Shown here piece after piece: positions 45,896 to 58,159 of a stretch of DNA of 64,000 nucleotides; position 1 is the stretch's first letter; every line of letters starts with the position of its first letter. The notes under the pieces were generated by a model that saw nothing but the letters and a program-made list of their open reading frames with translations, had not been told where the DNA came from and did not search any database. The translations under genes were made by a program, and so were the position numbers. The stretch is from Chrysoporthe austroafricana (taxonomy: Eukaryota; Ascomycota; Sordariomycetes; Diaporthales; Cryphonectriaceae). The stretch spans positions 5,235,791-5,299,790 of the forward strand of contig JYIP02000004.1 in assembly GCA_001051155.2 (NCBI GenBank). Reading direction: 5' to 3'.

Positions 45896-47556
45896 ATGAA
45901 TACCACAAAGCAAGTTTTTATTCTGCTTCACGGAGCCTGGAATGATCCCAAATGCTGCGATCCTCTCATAACTGAGCGGGAAGAAAGAGGCTACTTGTGT
46001 ACAGCCTCAGTCCTGCCTTCCTCGGGGACTATTCCACCGCCTCCAGATGGTCCCCAGGGTATCGATATTATCAGAAAGACAGTTTCAGACCTGGTGCAAG
46101 ATCGTAATGTCAACATATTGAAGCATAGCTATAGCTTCCGGCCCGGTAGGATTGTGTTAATGGTCTAAATAACAGCCACCTCATAGAGCTTAAAGGACGG
46201 GATCATTAGATTCATTTATATCTATACCTTTCTTGCGCCTGAAGGCTTCCATGACCCTTTCATTCCTTAAAGCTAGATTAATAAGACGAGAGTTGATCAT
46301 AAAACAATAATTGACCTCTAAATTAAAAATATAGATAGTTGATTAACTTAATTTTTTTTTAGGCCGGCACTGTTATTGCACGTCCGGGGGATGCGAAGTT
46401 TATATTTTATCTACTAGATAAAATGATACGACAGTTGCCGAGCTTGCAGACAACTTACAAACACACAGTATAAGAGCCTTCTAGTGCATTACGCCTATTA
46501 CATTTGCTGCATAGCGTTATGTACGTGATTCCAGAAGCAAATTTCTAAGCTTTGATGAATGTTTTTAGAATCGTCAATTAAGTTCAGCTATATGTTTAAA
46601 GGTGAAAACAGGGTTGCAAAGGCTACTTTTAGCATGTTTGTTCTGAAAACTCAGCTAACCAAAACTCCAGTCAGATTCTGTCGACTTATATTACACTAGA
46701 GATAGACACGGCCGTACCACCTCGTATCTGCCGTCCAACCACTACCGTCACATCTCTATCCTACTGCAACATCGTTGTGTTTGAGTTCTGTGCATTGAGT
46801 AGATAGGACCGATGAAGGCTGTGGCGGCCGGAATAAAAATGTATTATTGTCAATGCTAAATTAATCACTGACATGTTACAAGCGATAAGCAATTCGCTGC
46901 ATTGCGACTTGGTCGCCAATAAGAGTCACTAGTTACCAACTTGAGCATAGCAGCATGCTGTGAGATTTGTGGATACTAAACTAAAACATCTGACTAACGG
47001 TCGGGAACTAACAACAGCAGGCTCCAAGAGCTAAAAATAAGTAACACCTATCAATGACTCTGTCACGAACTGCCTAAAATTTGATTTTCCTTCCTGCCAT
47101 CCATCTCCGAGCGTAACGGTTCATTCTCTTGCTCAAGGTAAAAATTTGACCTTCCACGTAAGTAAAGCGTTATAGATAAGGTCTTTCTTATACTAATTGT
47201 TATGATTTAAATGAGAAACACGGATTCTCAGGGCTTGGTACAATTGTTGAGCCTAAAAGATTCCTGTTCAATGACCTTGATCCTGTCGAAGACTTACTAG
47301 GTCCCCTGTTTTAACTACGAGACTCGCCAACAACGCTTATCAATCTCTGCCGTGCGCCTATTTGGTTCTAGAGAATAATATGACGCTACCGAAGGAATAT
47401 CAGGAAGGCATGGCAGCTCTACAGGGCTCAAAGACGGGAGCTTTTTCAATGTATTATTGTCCTTCCGGCCATTCGCCCCACTTGAGGTGGACTACAGGCG
47501 TGGTTGAAACCGCGTTGGATTTCGTCAAGACTGAGAGTTTGAGCCCTGTGGCATAA
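45896..47556 (+). pseudogene. Split alpha/beta-hydrolase pseudogene
   Basis: The N-terminal part (ATG at 45896 to a stop at 46166-46168) reads VFILLHGAWNDPKCCDPL, the start of small alpha/beta hydrolases, and ends at an HSYS element where the nucleophile elbow would be. The C-terminal part resumes near 47,240 with FLFNDLDPVED, breaks frame, then reads LPCAYLVLENNMTLPKEYQEGM and GHSPHL carrying the expected catalytic His. About 1 kb of unrelated AT-rich sequence (46,170-47,230) lies between the halves, and a +1-type frame change occurs near 47,310. The middle third of the enzyme is missing or unrecognisable. Either an insertion or large decay explains it; the gene cannot be functional as it stands. 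Confidence 0.75.
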
Positions 47557-48060
47557 GAGGAAAAAGACTAGAAGCCGATATCGTAAATGGGTGATTTAGA
47601 GAGGTGAATTACAGTCAGGATTACCATAGAACGCTTGATACTAAGACCTGTTCTGTTACTGTGTGGTCCTTTATCGTATAACTTCTGTCGACGGGATGCC
47701 TGCCCGCATTTGTGCGTGAATATCATTCTGTCAGCGATTCATTTTCGACAATACAATAACTAGACAAATTAATGAAAATGAACACGGCTAAAGACTTCGA
47801 TGTTATGCTTATCACCTGAAAGATAATAGATCAAACCAAGTGTAGAAACATCGTGTTAGTAAACAAACTCTTTTGAATTCCAATTAGGCAATCTTAACAC
47901 CTGTACGAGGATGTTTCCTAGTTCAAGTCCTAGAGCTAGTTGCGTTTCTACAAAGCCTCAAAGGACCGGAAGAATATACAAAATAGAAACACATTATTCT
48001 AGAAGACAAATGTCGTCTTATCACTCGAAGTTGTTTTGTAACTCAGTGCTCTAAATCCCA
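47557..48060. other. Intergenic region between two pseudogenes
   Basis: About 500 bp, AT-leaning, with nothing recognisable. It separates the 3' ends of the hydrolase and UbiA relics. Confidence 0.5.
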
Positions 48061-48860
48061 CTAAGCCTGCAAAACATAGACTTGAGCCCATTGGAGCAAG
48101 AGAAATGTCCTAAAAGACAAGGCACATAATACCGTAGACAAGAACGCTATCTTCCATCGAGCAAGACTATCTCCGATAACAAGAGGAAGTGTGCGGCGAT
48201 GTCGGGCAGCGTCTCCTTCCTGATCATACATACCTTGTATATGCTTAGTCGTGAGTATCGCTCCAAAAAGTATGCAAAGACACCGCATTAACCATAGAGC
48301 ACTTCCCGAAATGAAATAAAGGGGTGGTAACACCAGAGTAACCTCTATCGCGCCCAATATAAAACTGATATAGCCTAGTGCATTGATAGCATTGCGAATA
48401 ACCGGATGACAGTTCATACCCCTAAGATTATTATACTATGTTCCTAATATAACCAGATAAATGCCTTGCCTTAGTCCTCCGCCCTGCATAGCGACGCTGA
48501 CATACGGCCTAGCAATATACAAGCAAAGCATAAGCTTTCTAGCCTAATCTAGAGAAATATGACCTCAAAGCAAAGGCCGCCATGGCTTTTTGATAGAAAC
48601 TTCTGCGATAGCCGGTAGAGTTCTTTGATTGTTGATGGCAAATGGTAGATAATTTGCCCAAGCCTACATGAAGACCAGTGGCAGTTTTCGAAAGACCGTA
48701 GAGTATTGCACTGGTATTATTGGTAATCCCATATAGAGGCGCGGCAATGTGTAGGTAATGCCAAACGAGGTGCTCGGGATGATGATGGTCTTGAGATTAC
48801 TGAACGTGAACAGTCACAAGGTGCAGCCGTGGCATAACATTTGACGAGCGGGAGCAAGAA
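48061..48860 (-). pseudogene. UbiA-family prenyltransferase/terpene cyclase pseudogene
   Basis: A single minus-strand frame runs for about 265 codons. It is interrupted by in-frame stops at 48814-48816, 48664-48666, 48565-48567, 48544-48546 and 48436-48438. Despite these, successive family landmarks read clearly: LFTFSNLKTIIIPSTSFGI, LPFAINNQRTLPAIAE, KKPWRP, ARPYVSVAMQGGGLRQGIY and the second aspartate motif MYDQEGDAARHRRTLPLV. Helical hydrophobic segments surround them. Most stops sit where Trp or Gln is expected, consistent with single transitions. The fungal UbiA-type group includes membrane-bound sesquiterpene cyclases and meroterpenoid prenyltransferases. The C-terminus ends about 30 codons after the last motif region and may also be truncated. 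Confidence 0.85.
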
Positions 48861-50785
48861 TATAGGCTAGACGCGACTGTTTTCCGCTATCATAATCGCT
48901 TTCCGGCACGGCAATGTGGGAACCATAGTTAATTATATTAAAACCATATTACCACAGGAACACCGCGTAGGTGACATACCTGCATGACTTGGACGATATT
49001 CGACGGTGTCTGAATGGCTTACTTGCTCAATCACGCAATCAGCCTTGGATTTGTCTCTGGTCGATCAAACGCGTCGTACACAACCACAATTCACCTTCTG
49101 GACTAGAGGACAAAGCTCCTTCCCATAGCTATAATATCCGTCAAATGCCTAATGCTTTTGGTTGCACCACCCCGGCTTCCTGTCGTTCCGCACAACACCA
49201 TTACGCCTTTACTTTCTCATTACTTATATTGATGACGCAAAGCCGCCAAGACTCAGCGGTCTCGCAAAATGCTCTCAGTAATCCTTTATTACTAGAAATC
49301 GCGAAACGGGAAAGTTATTAAGCTTACCACGCACAAAGATCTGTTAGTTCTGCATATCCGATGACTCGACCTTACTTCAAGAAGTTCATACTACCCAACA
49401 GTAAATACAATAAAGGGATACAGAGGATAGGAAGCCCAAGTCCTGTCAGACCAAGCGACCAGGCCCCTGCCTTGCCCTACGGCCTAACCTGGAACTCGGA
49501 TACCTGTAAAGAACTCGTCGAAATACCACGACAACTTTCAGCAGAGTATTACATAGAACAACCCGAAATCTGGCCAACCTTATCGTCTTTCAGAAGTCCG
49601 CAGTCTGGCGAAACCTAACGCACCTTCAACGAGTACATCAATGCACTATAAGCACGATCCTCGAGTTCCCGAGACCGAGATGCACTTTTCAAAAGTCTGT
49701 GGACAAGGCGGATAATTCATCCAGGCGCTCTCAAAACGTCAATTTCTCATGTATAATACATCACCCAATATTGCAAGTTGACTCCCAACCTTCTATATCA
49801 ACAGTTCCATGAGAAATCCGGGAACCACCTATAGCGGTGCAGGCATCTCGATACAGTGAAAAGATAACCGATATACCTCCATTCGACATGAGGACACTCT
49901 CTGATACGCAAGAATACGAAGATCACGAATCTACCATCTATTTAGCACTTGGACTTGTATTGGCGGAGATCTATTGCAATTTGTATCAAGGAAGCGTTGG
50001 GTCGCGATTTCCAATTATCCCCAGCCAGGGTGGCCCGCGACCTAATGGATTAATTGTCTTAAATTCAGGGTCCACAACCTGGCATAACCGGCCAGTTACG
50101 TAACCTAAGCACCCTCACCTGTAAAAAGTAGAGTACAAGAAACCAGGAGGCGGCGGATAGGATCTTATCGATGTCCTAGGATCACGTGACCTTTAGATCG
50201 TGCCTCCTGGGATCGAGGTGATCCAACTCACCACGATCCGGATTGTAACGATGTCAAGAATAACGATCTACAAGAGGTTAGTGGAGAAGATACAGACGTA
50301 TAGTGTGCGTCTCCTAGTATAGTTCCCCAGCTACAGTCTCTTTCTCGGTGATTAATCTCAGCATCTATCTCGCCCACAGATAGGATTTATTTCCTAACGA
50401 CTTACTGCTATCTTTGAATATCCATTGCCCGGCTTGTGTTGACTACATTCCTTGCTAGAGTTGTATTCGATTTTACCCAGCGAGCCGAGAGCATACCTGT
50501 TACAAGTGGACGGGGGTATGATGGGTCAGCTGCGCTAAGATGACCACCTACACGTAGGGTAAAGACATCTTTAGAATCGATGGTGTGCTGCGCAGCCATT
50601 TTGCTTTCAACAGATGCAAACCTCCATAATTGCTTGCTCTGGAGAGCTTGGCTCTCCAGCTTCGCGGGAGACCACATTAGTACTTATGATTCATCTCATT
50701 GGATCGGCTTTTATGAATTTACTAGTGAGTCGGTACATAATTAGTATTGGTAATAGTATCTCATTTGACAAAGAAATGCTCAAAA
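48861..50785. other. Gene-poor region with unidentified open frames
   Basis: About 1.9 kb. Open frames at 48971-49321, 49361-49618 and 49837-50103 (+) are not shadows of another gene, but I recognise no family in them; they may be decayed exons. The stretch 50,140-50,480 (repeated atcgatcc/ggatcacgtg-like words, ending gataggatttatttcctaac) has the look of a solo LTR, but I could not define its ends. Confidence 0.4.
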
Positions 50786-51572
50786 CTATTCGAGGCCAGT
50801 CGTATTATCTGCCAGAATCTTTGCATAATCGTCCAGAATGCTGGCTGTGGCAGAGGCACCAAAACGCCGGGCACCGGCCTTGTAATAAGTCAGAATTGCA
50901 TGTATGGTGTAGCATCCTCCTGAAGCTTTGATCTCAGTCTCAGGCTTCAAAATTGATCTGATCAGCTTCACTTTGTGCTCAATGTCTTCCGTTGTGTCGG
51001 GTCGCAACCCCGTGGAGGTTTTGATGAATGCTACGCCGGCACGTTCCGCCGCCAACGCAGCTGATTTGACTTGGTCATCATTGAGATAGTATACTTCAAG
51101 GATGGCCTTGACTGGGATACCATGGGGCTGAAAATAAAGTCAGCAATGAATGAGGGTAATAAGTAACAGCGACCTTCAGCTGCATGTCAAGGGGTCGTCT
51201 CACCTTCGCTACATCAACAACCGCCTTGACGTCTTGCTCGACGTAGTTGATGTCACCACTCATCAGAGCTGAGACATTGATAATCATGTCCAACTCTTGT
51301 ACGCCATCTTCAATGGCTCTCTTTGCCTGAAGTACTTTTACTTCAGTATGGTCGTTTCCGCCATGGAAGCCAACGAAAGTTTGTAGCTTGATGTTTGTTC
51401 CCTCAAGAAGTTTCCGGGCTGCTTTGACTCGAAATAGTTGGGTCACGAACCGACCTGTTCCATACTTCTTGGCTAAAGCGACGCCGTCCACTAGATCTTT
51501 ATCCGTATGGAAGGGATCAATGATGGAATGATCAATAAGCGATGCTATTTCTGCGACAGTTGGTGGTGCCAT
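50786..51572 (-). CDS. deoC: Deoxyribose-phosphate aldolase (DERA)
   Basis: Two exons read leftward, 51572-51204 and 51127-50786, give 236 residues. Donor AAG|GTGAGA and acceptor TTTCAG|CC give VVDVAKPHGIPVKAILEV. The start is the ATG at 51572, after a discarded upstream TTG. The TIM-barrel class I aldolase residues are all visible: Asp95 in LDMIINV, Schiff-base Lys159 in FIKTSTG, and Lys190 in IKASGG. It cleaves 2-deoxyribose-5-phosphate to glyceraldehyde-3-phosphate and acetaldehyde in the cytosol. The gene is intact although surrounded by pseudogenes. The first DERA helix region (SLIDHSIIDPFHTDKD) is conserved. Confidence 0.93.
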
Positions 51573-53020
51573 TATGAGATTCAAGCCGAGTGGTGCGAAT
51601 CAATGATAAAAAAAAAAAAACAAGCTTCTAGATATCGCCTGATAGATGGTTGACTGTTAGATATAGTCTAAACCTGGGAAACACCTGAATGTGCTCCAAT
51701 GATCCCAACGGTTGTGGAATAGATGTGCGTTTTGATATGTCACATTCATGCTGTGATACATGGAGATACATTTAGTCAAAGCCAAGTTATCCGTTTTCAT
51801 TCACCTATGTACCACACGACTTTCCGCATTCCCGCCGCCGATCCGTCACGCAAGCGTAGAGGCAGTAGCTCAAGCAGCCGGGGGCGGCATCCACTCCACC
51901 AAGAGAATGAGTGCCTCACTGGGTCGCCTGTTGTATTATTGTAGCATCGGTGATGCATCACGGTTCCTATCCCCAAGCGTGTGGGAAAGACAAGTCGTTT
52001 ACAGGGAATAGCTAACGGACTAGTCTGTAATTTCGATAAATACCCCTATAACAAGCCATGTAGCAATAGTCCGTAGCAACGGGAATAGGCAGACAAAATG
52101 CTTGTCTAATCTTGATTCCTGTTCTGCCATGGCAAATCTAAGTTGTGAATAACAGTTGTTGCCTGTACTACCAGCTCGATCGCAACAGAAGATCTGATTC
52201 CATCCCCGCTCTACACCCCCGCTCTAAATCCTGTCCGCATTATCTGTGAGGTCTACGGAGTACATCCTGACCTCACCGATCTGCCGCCTGCTACTTGCGG
52301 CAGCATTTCGCGGTACATGAGACTGAATAGCGCATTCTCTCGATGATGTTGTCACTTTGGAACATGCCATTCATCCCACGTTTACCCCGCGATTTCCACA
52401 CGCCACCAAGGTACTAATGCGGGTCATTGAGGTGGATCGTCGATCCCTTTTGTAAAATAGTGGATGGACTATTTGGTACTTTAGAGTATGCAGCAGAATT
52501 TGCAGTCACCTAACAAGATTTGTGCACCACATGATCACTGCTTCTGTACGTGTTTTAAACTCGTTGCACTATTCCATGAACTATCAAAGCTCTAAAAAAG
52601 CAAATATTATATACCGCATTGTATAGCTTGTGGCTTTCCGTCGCTTTGATACCCGCTTTCAAGAGAGTCCTCGGCCCATGCCATCTGACTTGCCGCACTT
52701 CCGCCGTGCCGCCACTAAACCACCTTTGGCGTTTCGAGACGGGAGAAGAGCCAGGTTCGTCAGACAGGATATACCGCATTGACTCAGACGTGAACCACTG
52801 TCTATCACTGACTGAGGGCATATGGGAGACCGTAGTATTGCTTCAGCTCAAATTTGATATCCGCGTGGCTTTCGAATCGCGAGTATAGGTATCACCGTAT
52901 GAATCTTCGATAGTGATGTCTATATAGCTGGACGTTCTGTAATATTCCTACAGCCAACGCAAGGTTGCCAGCCCTAGGCAAAGCTTCGAGAGCAGTCTAA
53001 CGGTCCCGTGACGGCTATAT
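51573..53020. other. Intergenic region between DERA and subtelomeric repeats
   Basis: About 1.45 kb with no supported gene. A short poly(A) run (about 51,609-51,620) lies upstream of DERA. Open frames at 51723-52011 and 52555-52888 have no recognisable content. Confidence 0.5.
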
Positions 53021-53219
53021 CGCTTTTAGCGCTGCGATTTCGAGCTCAAGAACCGAATGGCGCCTGGCCTGCCAAATAACGCGGGCCGAAACTACGCGCC
53101 CGGATGCCGCAGGGCGCCAAAAGCGGCCGGGCGCAAGCGTCCGCGGTAAGACCAAGAGAGCGATATATGCGGAGACCAGACCGGCCGCACCTCCGACCTG
53201 GGCTGGCTGGGCTGGAAGG

Positions 53220-53565
53220 CTGGCTGGTCTGGCCGGTAGAGGCTGCTTTTTAAGCGGCTTAACCTCTAGCATTCATCCGCAGATAGTGCCTAGACGGAGG
53301 ATTCTTCTGCGCCGAGCATACAGATAGACGGCCTGCCGGCCTGGAAGGCTTGTCGGCCTGGAAGGCTTGCTGGTCTGGCCGGTATAGAAACAGGCTATCC
53401 AGTAGAGGCTCCTTTTTAAGCGGCTTAACCTCTAGCATTTATCTATAGATAGTGCTTAGATAGAGGATTTTTCTGCGCCGAGCATACGGATAGAAGGCCT
53501 GTCGGTCTGGAAGGCTTATCGGTTTGGAAGGCTTATCGGTCTAGAGGGCTTATCGGTCTGAAAGA
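53220..53565. repeat. GC-rich tandem repeat block
   Basis: Two levels of repetition. A unit of about 150-170 bp containing the words ctttttaagcggcttaacct and ctgcgccgagcata occurs twice, near 53,226-53,345 and 53,374-53,508. Within each, 17-bp units (ggcctggaaggcttgtc type) repeat: twice at 53,338-53,371 and three and a half times at 53,504-53,564. The right copy differs from the left mainly by C-to-T changes, as RIP would produce. Confidence 0.85.
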
Positions 53566-53754
53566 ATTTGCTAAAGAAAACGTTAACCAGAATCCTTAGC
53601 AGAGATATATAAACCTAGTTTACGGCTATTAGCACAGGCCGGCTAGAGAAAATAGAATTTATTATTAGTATCTATTATTAGTATTTGCTATCTATCGCTC
53701 TTTCTTATCTTGTATAACTTGTATATTGCGATAGACCTAATCTGCTATTTTCGC

Positions 53755-54620
53755 TGCTGTTATTTCGCCCTGAAAGCGCCAAAGCATTTCGAAGCTGAAA
53801 GGCTGCTCGAAAAGGATGCTATTTAAGGATTTTACTCGAGATAGGGCTATATATATCAAGCCAGGCTGGAACTTTTTCTTGGCAATATTTAGGATAATAC
53901 GATCAATAGTAAAGCCTTACGACTTATAGACCGTAATAGCATACGAGATAAAGAGAAGCAACTGGACTTGTTCGCACTTAATATTTCGATATACGAACTG
54001 CCGGCTGAATCTGAAAATAGGCATTAAAGCGTAGGTATCCTCGCTCTAATAGATAGAAGGTCCCGAATATTTATAGCTATTAGCAGCCTCTTTACGAAAA
54101 TTAAGGGAAAAAAGTATTTACTTGTTAAAACAGACAAAAACGATATAAGAGCTTGTTTCCTGCCAGTTTATGCTTTCTTTCCAAGCTAGCTTCTTAATAA
54201 TATTAAAAGTATTATTGATTAAGCCTTAGGGCATATAGAGATTCTCGGAAAGAAAAATTCAAGCGCTAAAGCAGACTGGAAAGTAGAGATCCAGGTTACT
54301 AGCATTTCTAATATCAGCCTTATTCTAGCCTTAACCGATATTTATAGCCTTAATGCTTATAATAGAGATTTGGAATTTGTTTATATAAATAAAATTATAG
54401 CTATTTATTTCTTTATTCGTAAAGAAAATACGGATAGCGCTATCGAATTTAGCAATCTTTTCGGCTATAATAGATTTGTAAAAACGGCAGCGCGTATTTA
54501 GAAGCTCTTATATAAGCTTATTGCAATTTATAATTCGTATGCTTTCGAAAAGTTTGCTTAGCATATAGCAATTAGCAAGCGGGCAATATAATCGATAGCT
54601 ATATAAGCGATTTAATTGCT
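53755..54620 (-). pseudogene. PIF1-family DNA helicase relic (Helitron- or telomere-linked type)
   Basis: The minus strand reads as a degraded PIF1-type helicase in essentially one frame: FESIRIINCNKLI, ELLNTR, IAKFDSAIRIFFTNKEINSYN, SIKAINIG, SENLYMP(stop)GLINNTFNIIKKLAW, VQLLLFISYAITVYKS(stop)GFTIDRIILNIAKKKF, then PGLIYIALSRVKSLNSILFE. These correspond to the C-terminal RecD-like half of PIF1 and Helitron helicases, including the final YxALSRV motif. Stops fall where Gln or Trp codons are expected, as C-to-T or G-to-A mutation would give. The N-terminal half was not recognised. It lies about 9 kb from the telomere, between a tandem repeat block and the chromovirus. Confidence 0.8.
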
Positions 54621-54989
54621 AATTTCGAAAGCTTTAAAGTTCTTTTTAATATAATAAAAAAGCTTATCAAAAATAAGCAATAGCTAATAGAAATTATTAA
54701 ATAAAAGGATATTAATTTTGCCGAAAATTTTATTAAAATTAAAAAAAGCTTCTTATAAGCATACGTTAATTAAAGCTATTATTTTAAACCAATATGTAAA
54801 AACCAAAGTATAGTACCCAAAAACAGGTTAGCCTAAAAAGGGCTCGGATACGCTTAAAGATAACTATTATAATTATATAATTAAGGGTTAAGGTTAATTA
54901 TACTATAAATCGCTGCGCTTGCTAGCAATTTTAACGAGCGTAATACTATAAATCGCTACGCTCGCTAGCGATCCTAATAAGCGCGCAAT
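54621..54989. other. AT-rich junction between helicase relic and chromovirus
   Basis: The first part is AT-rich sequence that may be the undetected N-terminal half of the helicase relic. A short ttaagggttaaggtta run at about 54,881-54,897 resembles degenerate telomere repeats, but it is too short to call. Confidence 0.4.
54901..54988. repeat. 43-bp direct tandem duplication
   Basis: tactataaatcgct begins at 54901 and again at 54944, and the two 43-bp units are alike throughout. Differences such as gcgcttgctagcaa versus acgctcgctagcga are transitions. Confidence 0.8.
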
Positions 54990-56187
54990 AAGTTAGTATA
55001 ATAAGAGGAATATATAAGGAAAATAAGTCTTGCATTATTAAATAGGATTTCTTTAAATAATTTTCCAGTTATTAATTTAAATACTACTTAAACTTTATTA
55101 AATATCCAAGTAATAACCGCTTAAAGCTTATAAACATTGCGATATTCCATTAAACGTATTTCCAATATTCAAAGCTTATATTTAATACCGCTTTTATTAG
55201 CATAAACCTTTTAATATTACAGTATATTTTAAAATTGCAATAGCATTTATAATATTTTAATAATTTTTATTCAAGAACGGTTTAATATATACTTTTTAAG
55301 CAATAATAGAAATATAATAATGCTTTAAACCTTATTTTCTTTTAATAATTTAACCTTTCAAAAAAAAAGCTTTAATTATCTTTATTAATAAACAATTCCA
55401 GGAATAAAATATTGCTTTATATTAATAGCTTAAAGAAATTAAGAACGAAATTTTCTATTTTAATACTTTTTAGCAAGCTAAAGCTTTTAAGCTTAATAAG
55501 CTTAATTCGTATAAAAGTATTCGTAAAGACTTTTAGGCTTTTTTAATTCAATTCAAAGCTTATTTCAAGCATTATAGCATTTAGTTCAGAATTACTTATA
55601 ATAAAATCGATTTCGCGAGAAATCGTTTTGAAAGAATTGCTTTCCAGTAATAGGAACTAACTTTCTATAACTACTTGAATAATAGCAAAGATTTTCGTTT
55701 CGAAAAAACCAAGCGCATTTTCTAACGCTATTTTTATTTCGAAATAGCTTTTATTAAAACTTTTAAAAACCCGGATAAGCAATATATTGCAATATAGCAA
55801 TTAAAAACATTCCGATAAACTAGCTTAGCTGCGAATTATACGGCTAGATTCCGATAAATTATTGCTTATTTTAATTATAAAAACGAATTCTTTATAAATA
55901 TTTATTATACGGGATTTAAAGAAGAAATTAAAAACGAATTTTATAAAGAAAATTAATTTAAAGAATTTAGCGAATTTATTAATAAGGCAATTCGTATTAA
56001 TAACCGACTTTACGAATACTAATAATAATAATAAAAGAATTATAGAAATACTTTTCGGTATTAATTAAATTTAAAGAAATATAAGTTCTAGCAAAAAAAC
56101 TGGAATAATATAACTTATTTAAATATTACTTATATAAAATTAATAAAATTAAATGCTTTTATATGCGAATAATATAAAAGGGTTATT

Positions 56188-56229
56188 TGCTATAATTATA
56201 GCAAAAAGAGGCATATTGCTTGTAATTGC
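56188..56229 (+). other. Gag zinc knuckle relic, copy 1
   Basis: Reads CYNYSKKRHIACNC, which fits the retroviral-type C-x2-C-x4-H-x4-C knuckle apart from Tyr for the second Cys (a G-to-A change). The equivalent in copy 2 is at 62863-62904 with a different set of changes. Confidence 0.75.
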
Positions 56230-58159
56230 TATTAAGAAAAAAGAAAGCGAAAATAGAAGCTAATTTTAGAAAAATAAATTAATATCGCTTAGCAATAAGA
56301 ACTCAATTAACTAAATAATAATATTTTATCGGAATAAATAGCGAATTCTAATTATAGCAATATAAGCTAAATAGCTTGCTATTAAAATTATTGTTTATTG
56401 CACTTTTCAGAAAAAGAAAATTTAAAATAATTCTTATATAAATTTAAAGAATAAAAGCAATTTGCTATAAGAAAAAAAGGCCTTTTTTACGATACGGTTA
56501 TAAATAGTAGCAATTTAGATTGTTTAAGCAACCCGTTAAATATTAGGAAATCGGACTTAAAAAAGTTTTCCTTAAATTATTATTTTAAAAGACGATAAGA
56601 AACGATAATAGAAAAAGAACTTAACGCTTTAGCTATAAAAATATTAATATTTAATATTATAATTAAAGAAATAATATTATAAGATAAGCAGCCAAATAAC
56701 TTATTAATCCTTATATTTGAAAAAGAATTAAAGGAATTAAATATCTAATACTTAAAAAAGCTTTACCGGAAATGCAATAATTGGATAACTAAATATACGA
56801 AAGTAGAATACTTTATTTATAAGCTTATATTATAAGAATTTTTCCAAAATATTCTATTCTAAAATAACGGATATAAATTTTAAGAAAATAAACGGATTAA
56901 TTACTTATACTTTTGCTATTATAAATTTGCTTAAATATATTATATTTATTATAATTGCTAAATATATTTTAATAAAAAAGTTAAATATAATTAGTTTCCA
57001 ATTAAAGAATAAAACTAATTAATTTAACTTATTAATAAATCCCGAAAAAGATATAAGAAAGTTTTGCATATTGAAAATAGCAATGCCTATATAAAATTAT
57101 CAAATAATTATAAGATAAGGCTAAAGAATAATATAGATTGCAAAAGGCCGAAAAGGCAAAATAATATAGTCAAAATTAAGCTAAAAAGCTAGCAAAGCAA
57201 ATAGCAAAATAAGCTCAGAATATTCTAAAAGGGAAAAATCGCTTATAATAAAATAATAGCCGATTAGAATTATAAGGTCTTTATATGCTATTATTAAAAG
57301 AAACGAAAAATATATTATCTTAAATATATATATTAACGGGTAATAATATAATATATTATTAAATAATAATATATAAAGAAACTTTATTTTGCTAGAAGTT
57401 ATTAATAAGGAATAAATTCTTTAAATGCAAAAGAAAAACCTTTATAAATTCAATATTATAAAAAGAAAAGCGGTTATATATAATTTTAATATAATTAATA
57501 TAGAAATTAATTACTTATTTATTTCGATTTAAAGTTTTATAATAAATATTACTTTCGATATTATAAATACGGTATAATACGAATTAATTTTAAAAATACT
57601 TTAATTTAAGAAATATAATTTTCGAATCGATTAAATTATTAGCTAAATTTTATAAGAATAAGCCGTACTTATTGAAAAGGTTACAATTAATAAAATAGAA
57701 AAAATCTTAATTATTAAAGATAATATTAGAAATATACGCTTAAATAAGCTTAAATATACTTTTAAAGCAGAAAGAATTGCTAAGAAATAAGGAAAGGTTA
57801 CGAATATTTCGAACTTATAAATACGGATTGAAAATAAATTAAAAAACTAAATAATTAGCAATTAGCAGAAAACTAATTTAACGCAAAGCATTATAAAAAT
57901 ATATAAATTATAGAATTATAAGGAAATATAGCTTTTAATATAATAGCTTTAAAGAAATTACGAGAATAAATTCGGACTTATAAATAATAAATATTCGAAG
58001 TTATTAAAAATCAAATTACGGAAAAAAAAGCAGAAGGCAAAAGAAAAAAATACGCTTAACGATACCTTTTATTTTTCCAAATTGCAGAAAATAAAGAAAG
58101 ACTATTATTAAAACTTAAAAACGTATTACGAAAATATTATAAATTCAAGAAATTATAAT

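Noticed and set aside
50140..50480. Possible solo LTR
   Set aside because: Words resemble fungal LTR ends, but no matching terminal inverted TG...CA ends, target duplication or second copy could be shown in the window.
54881..54897. Possible interstitial telomere repeat (ttaagggttaaggtta)
   Set aside because: Only two to three degenerate units in AT-rich DNA; chance similarity cannot be excluded.
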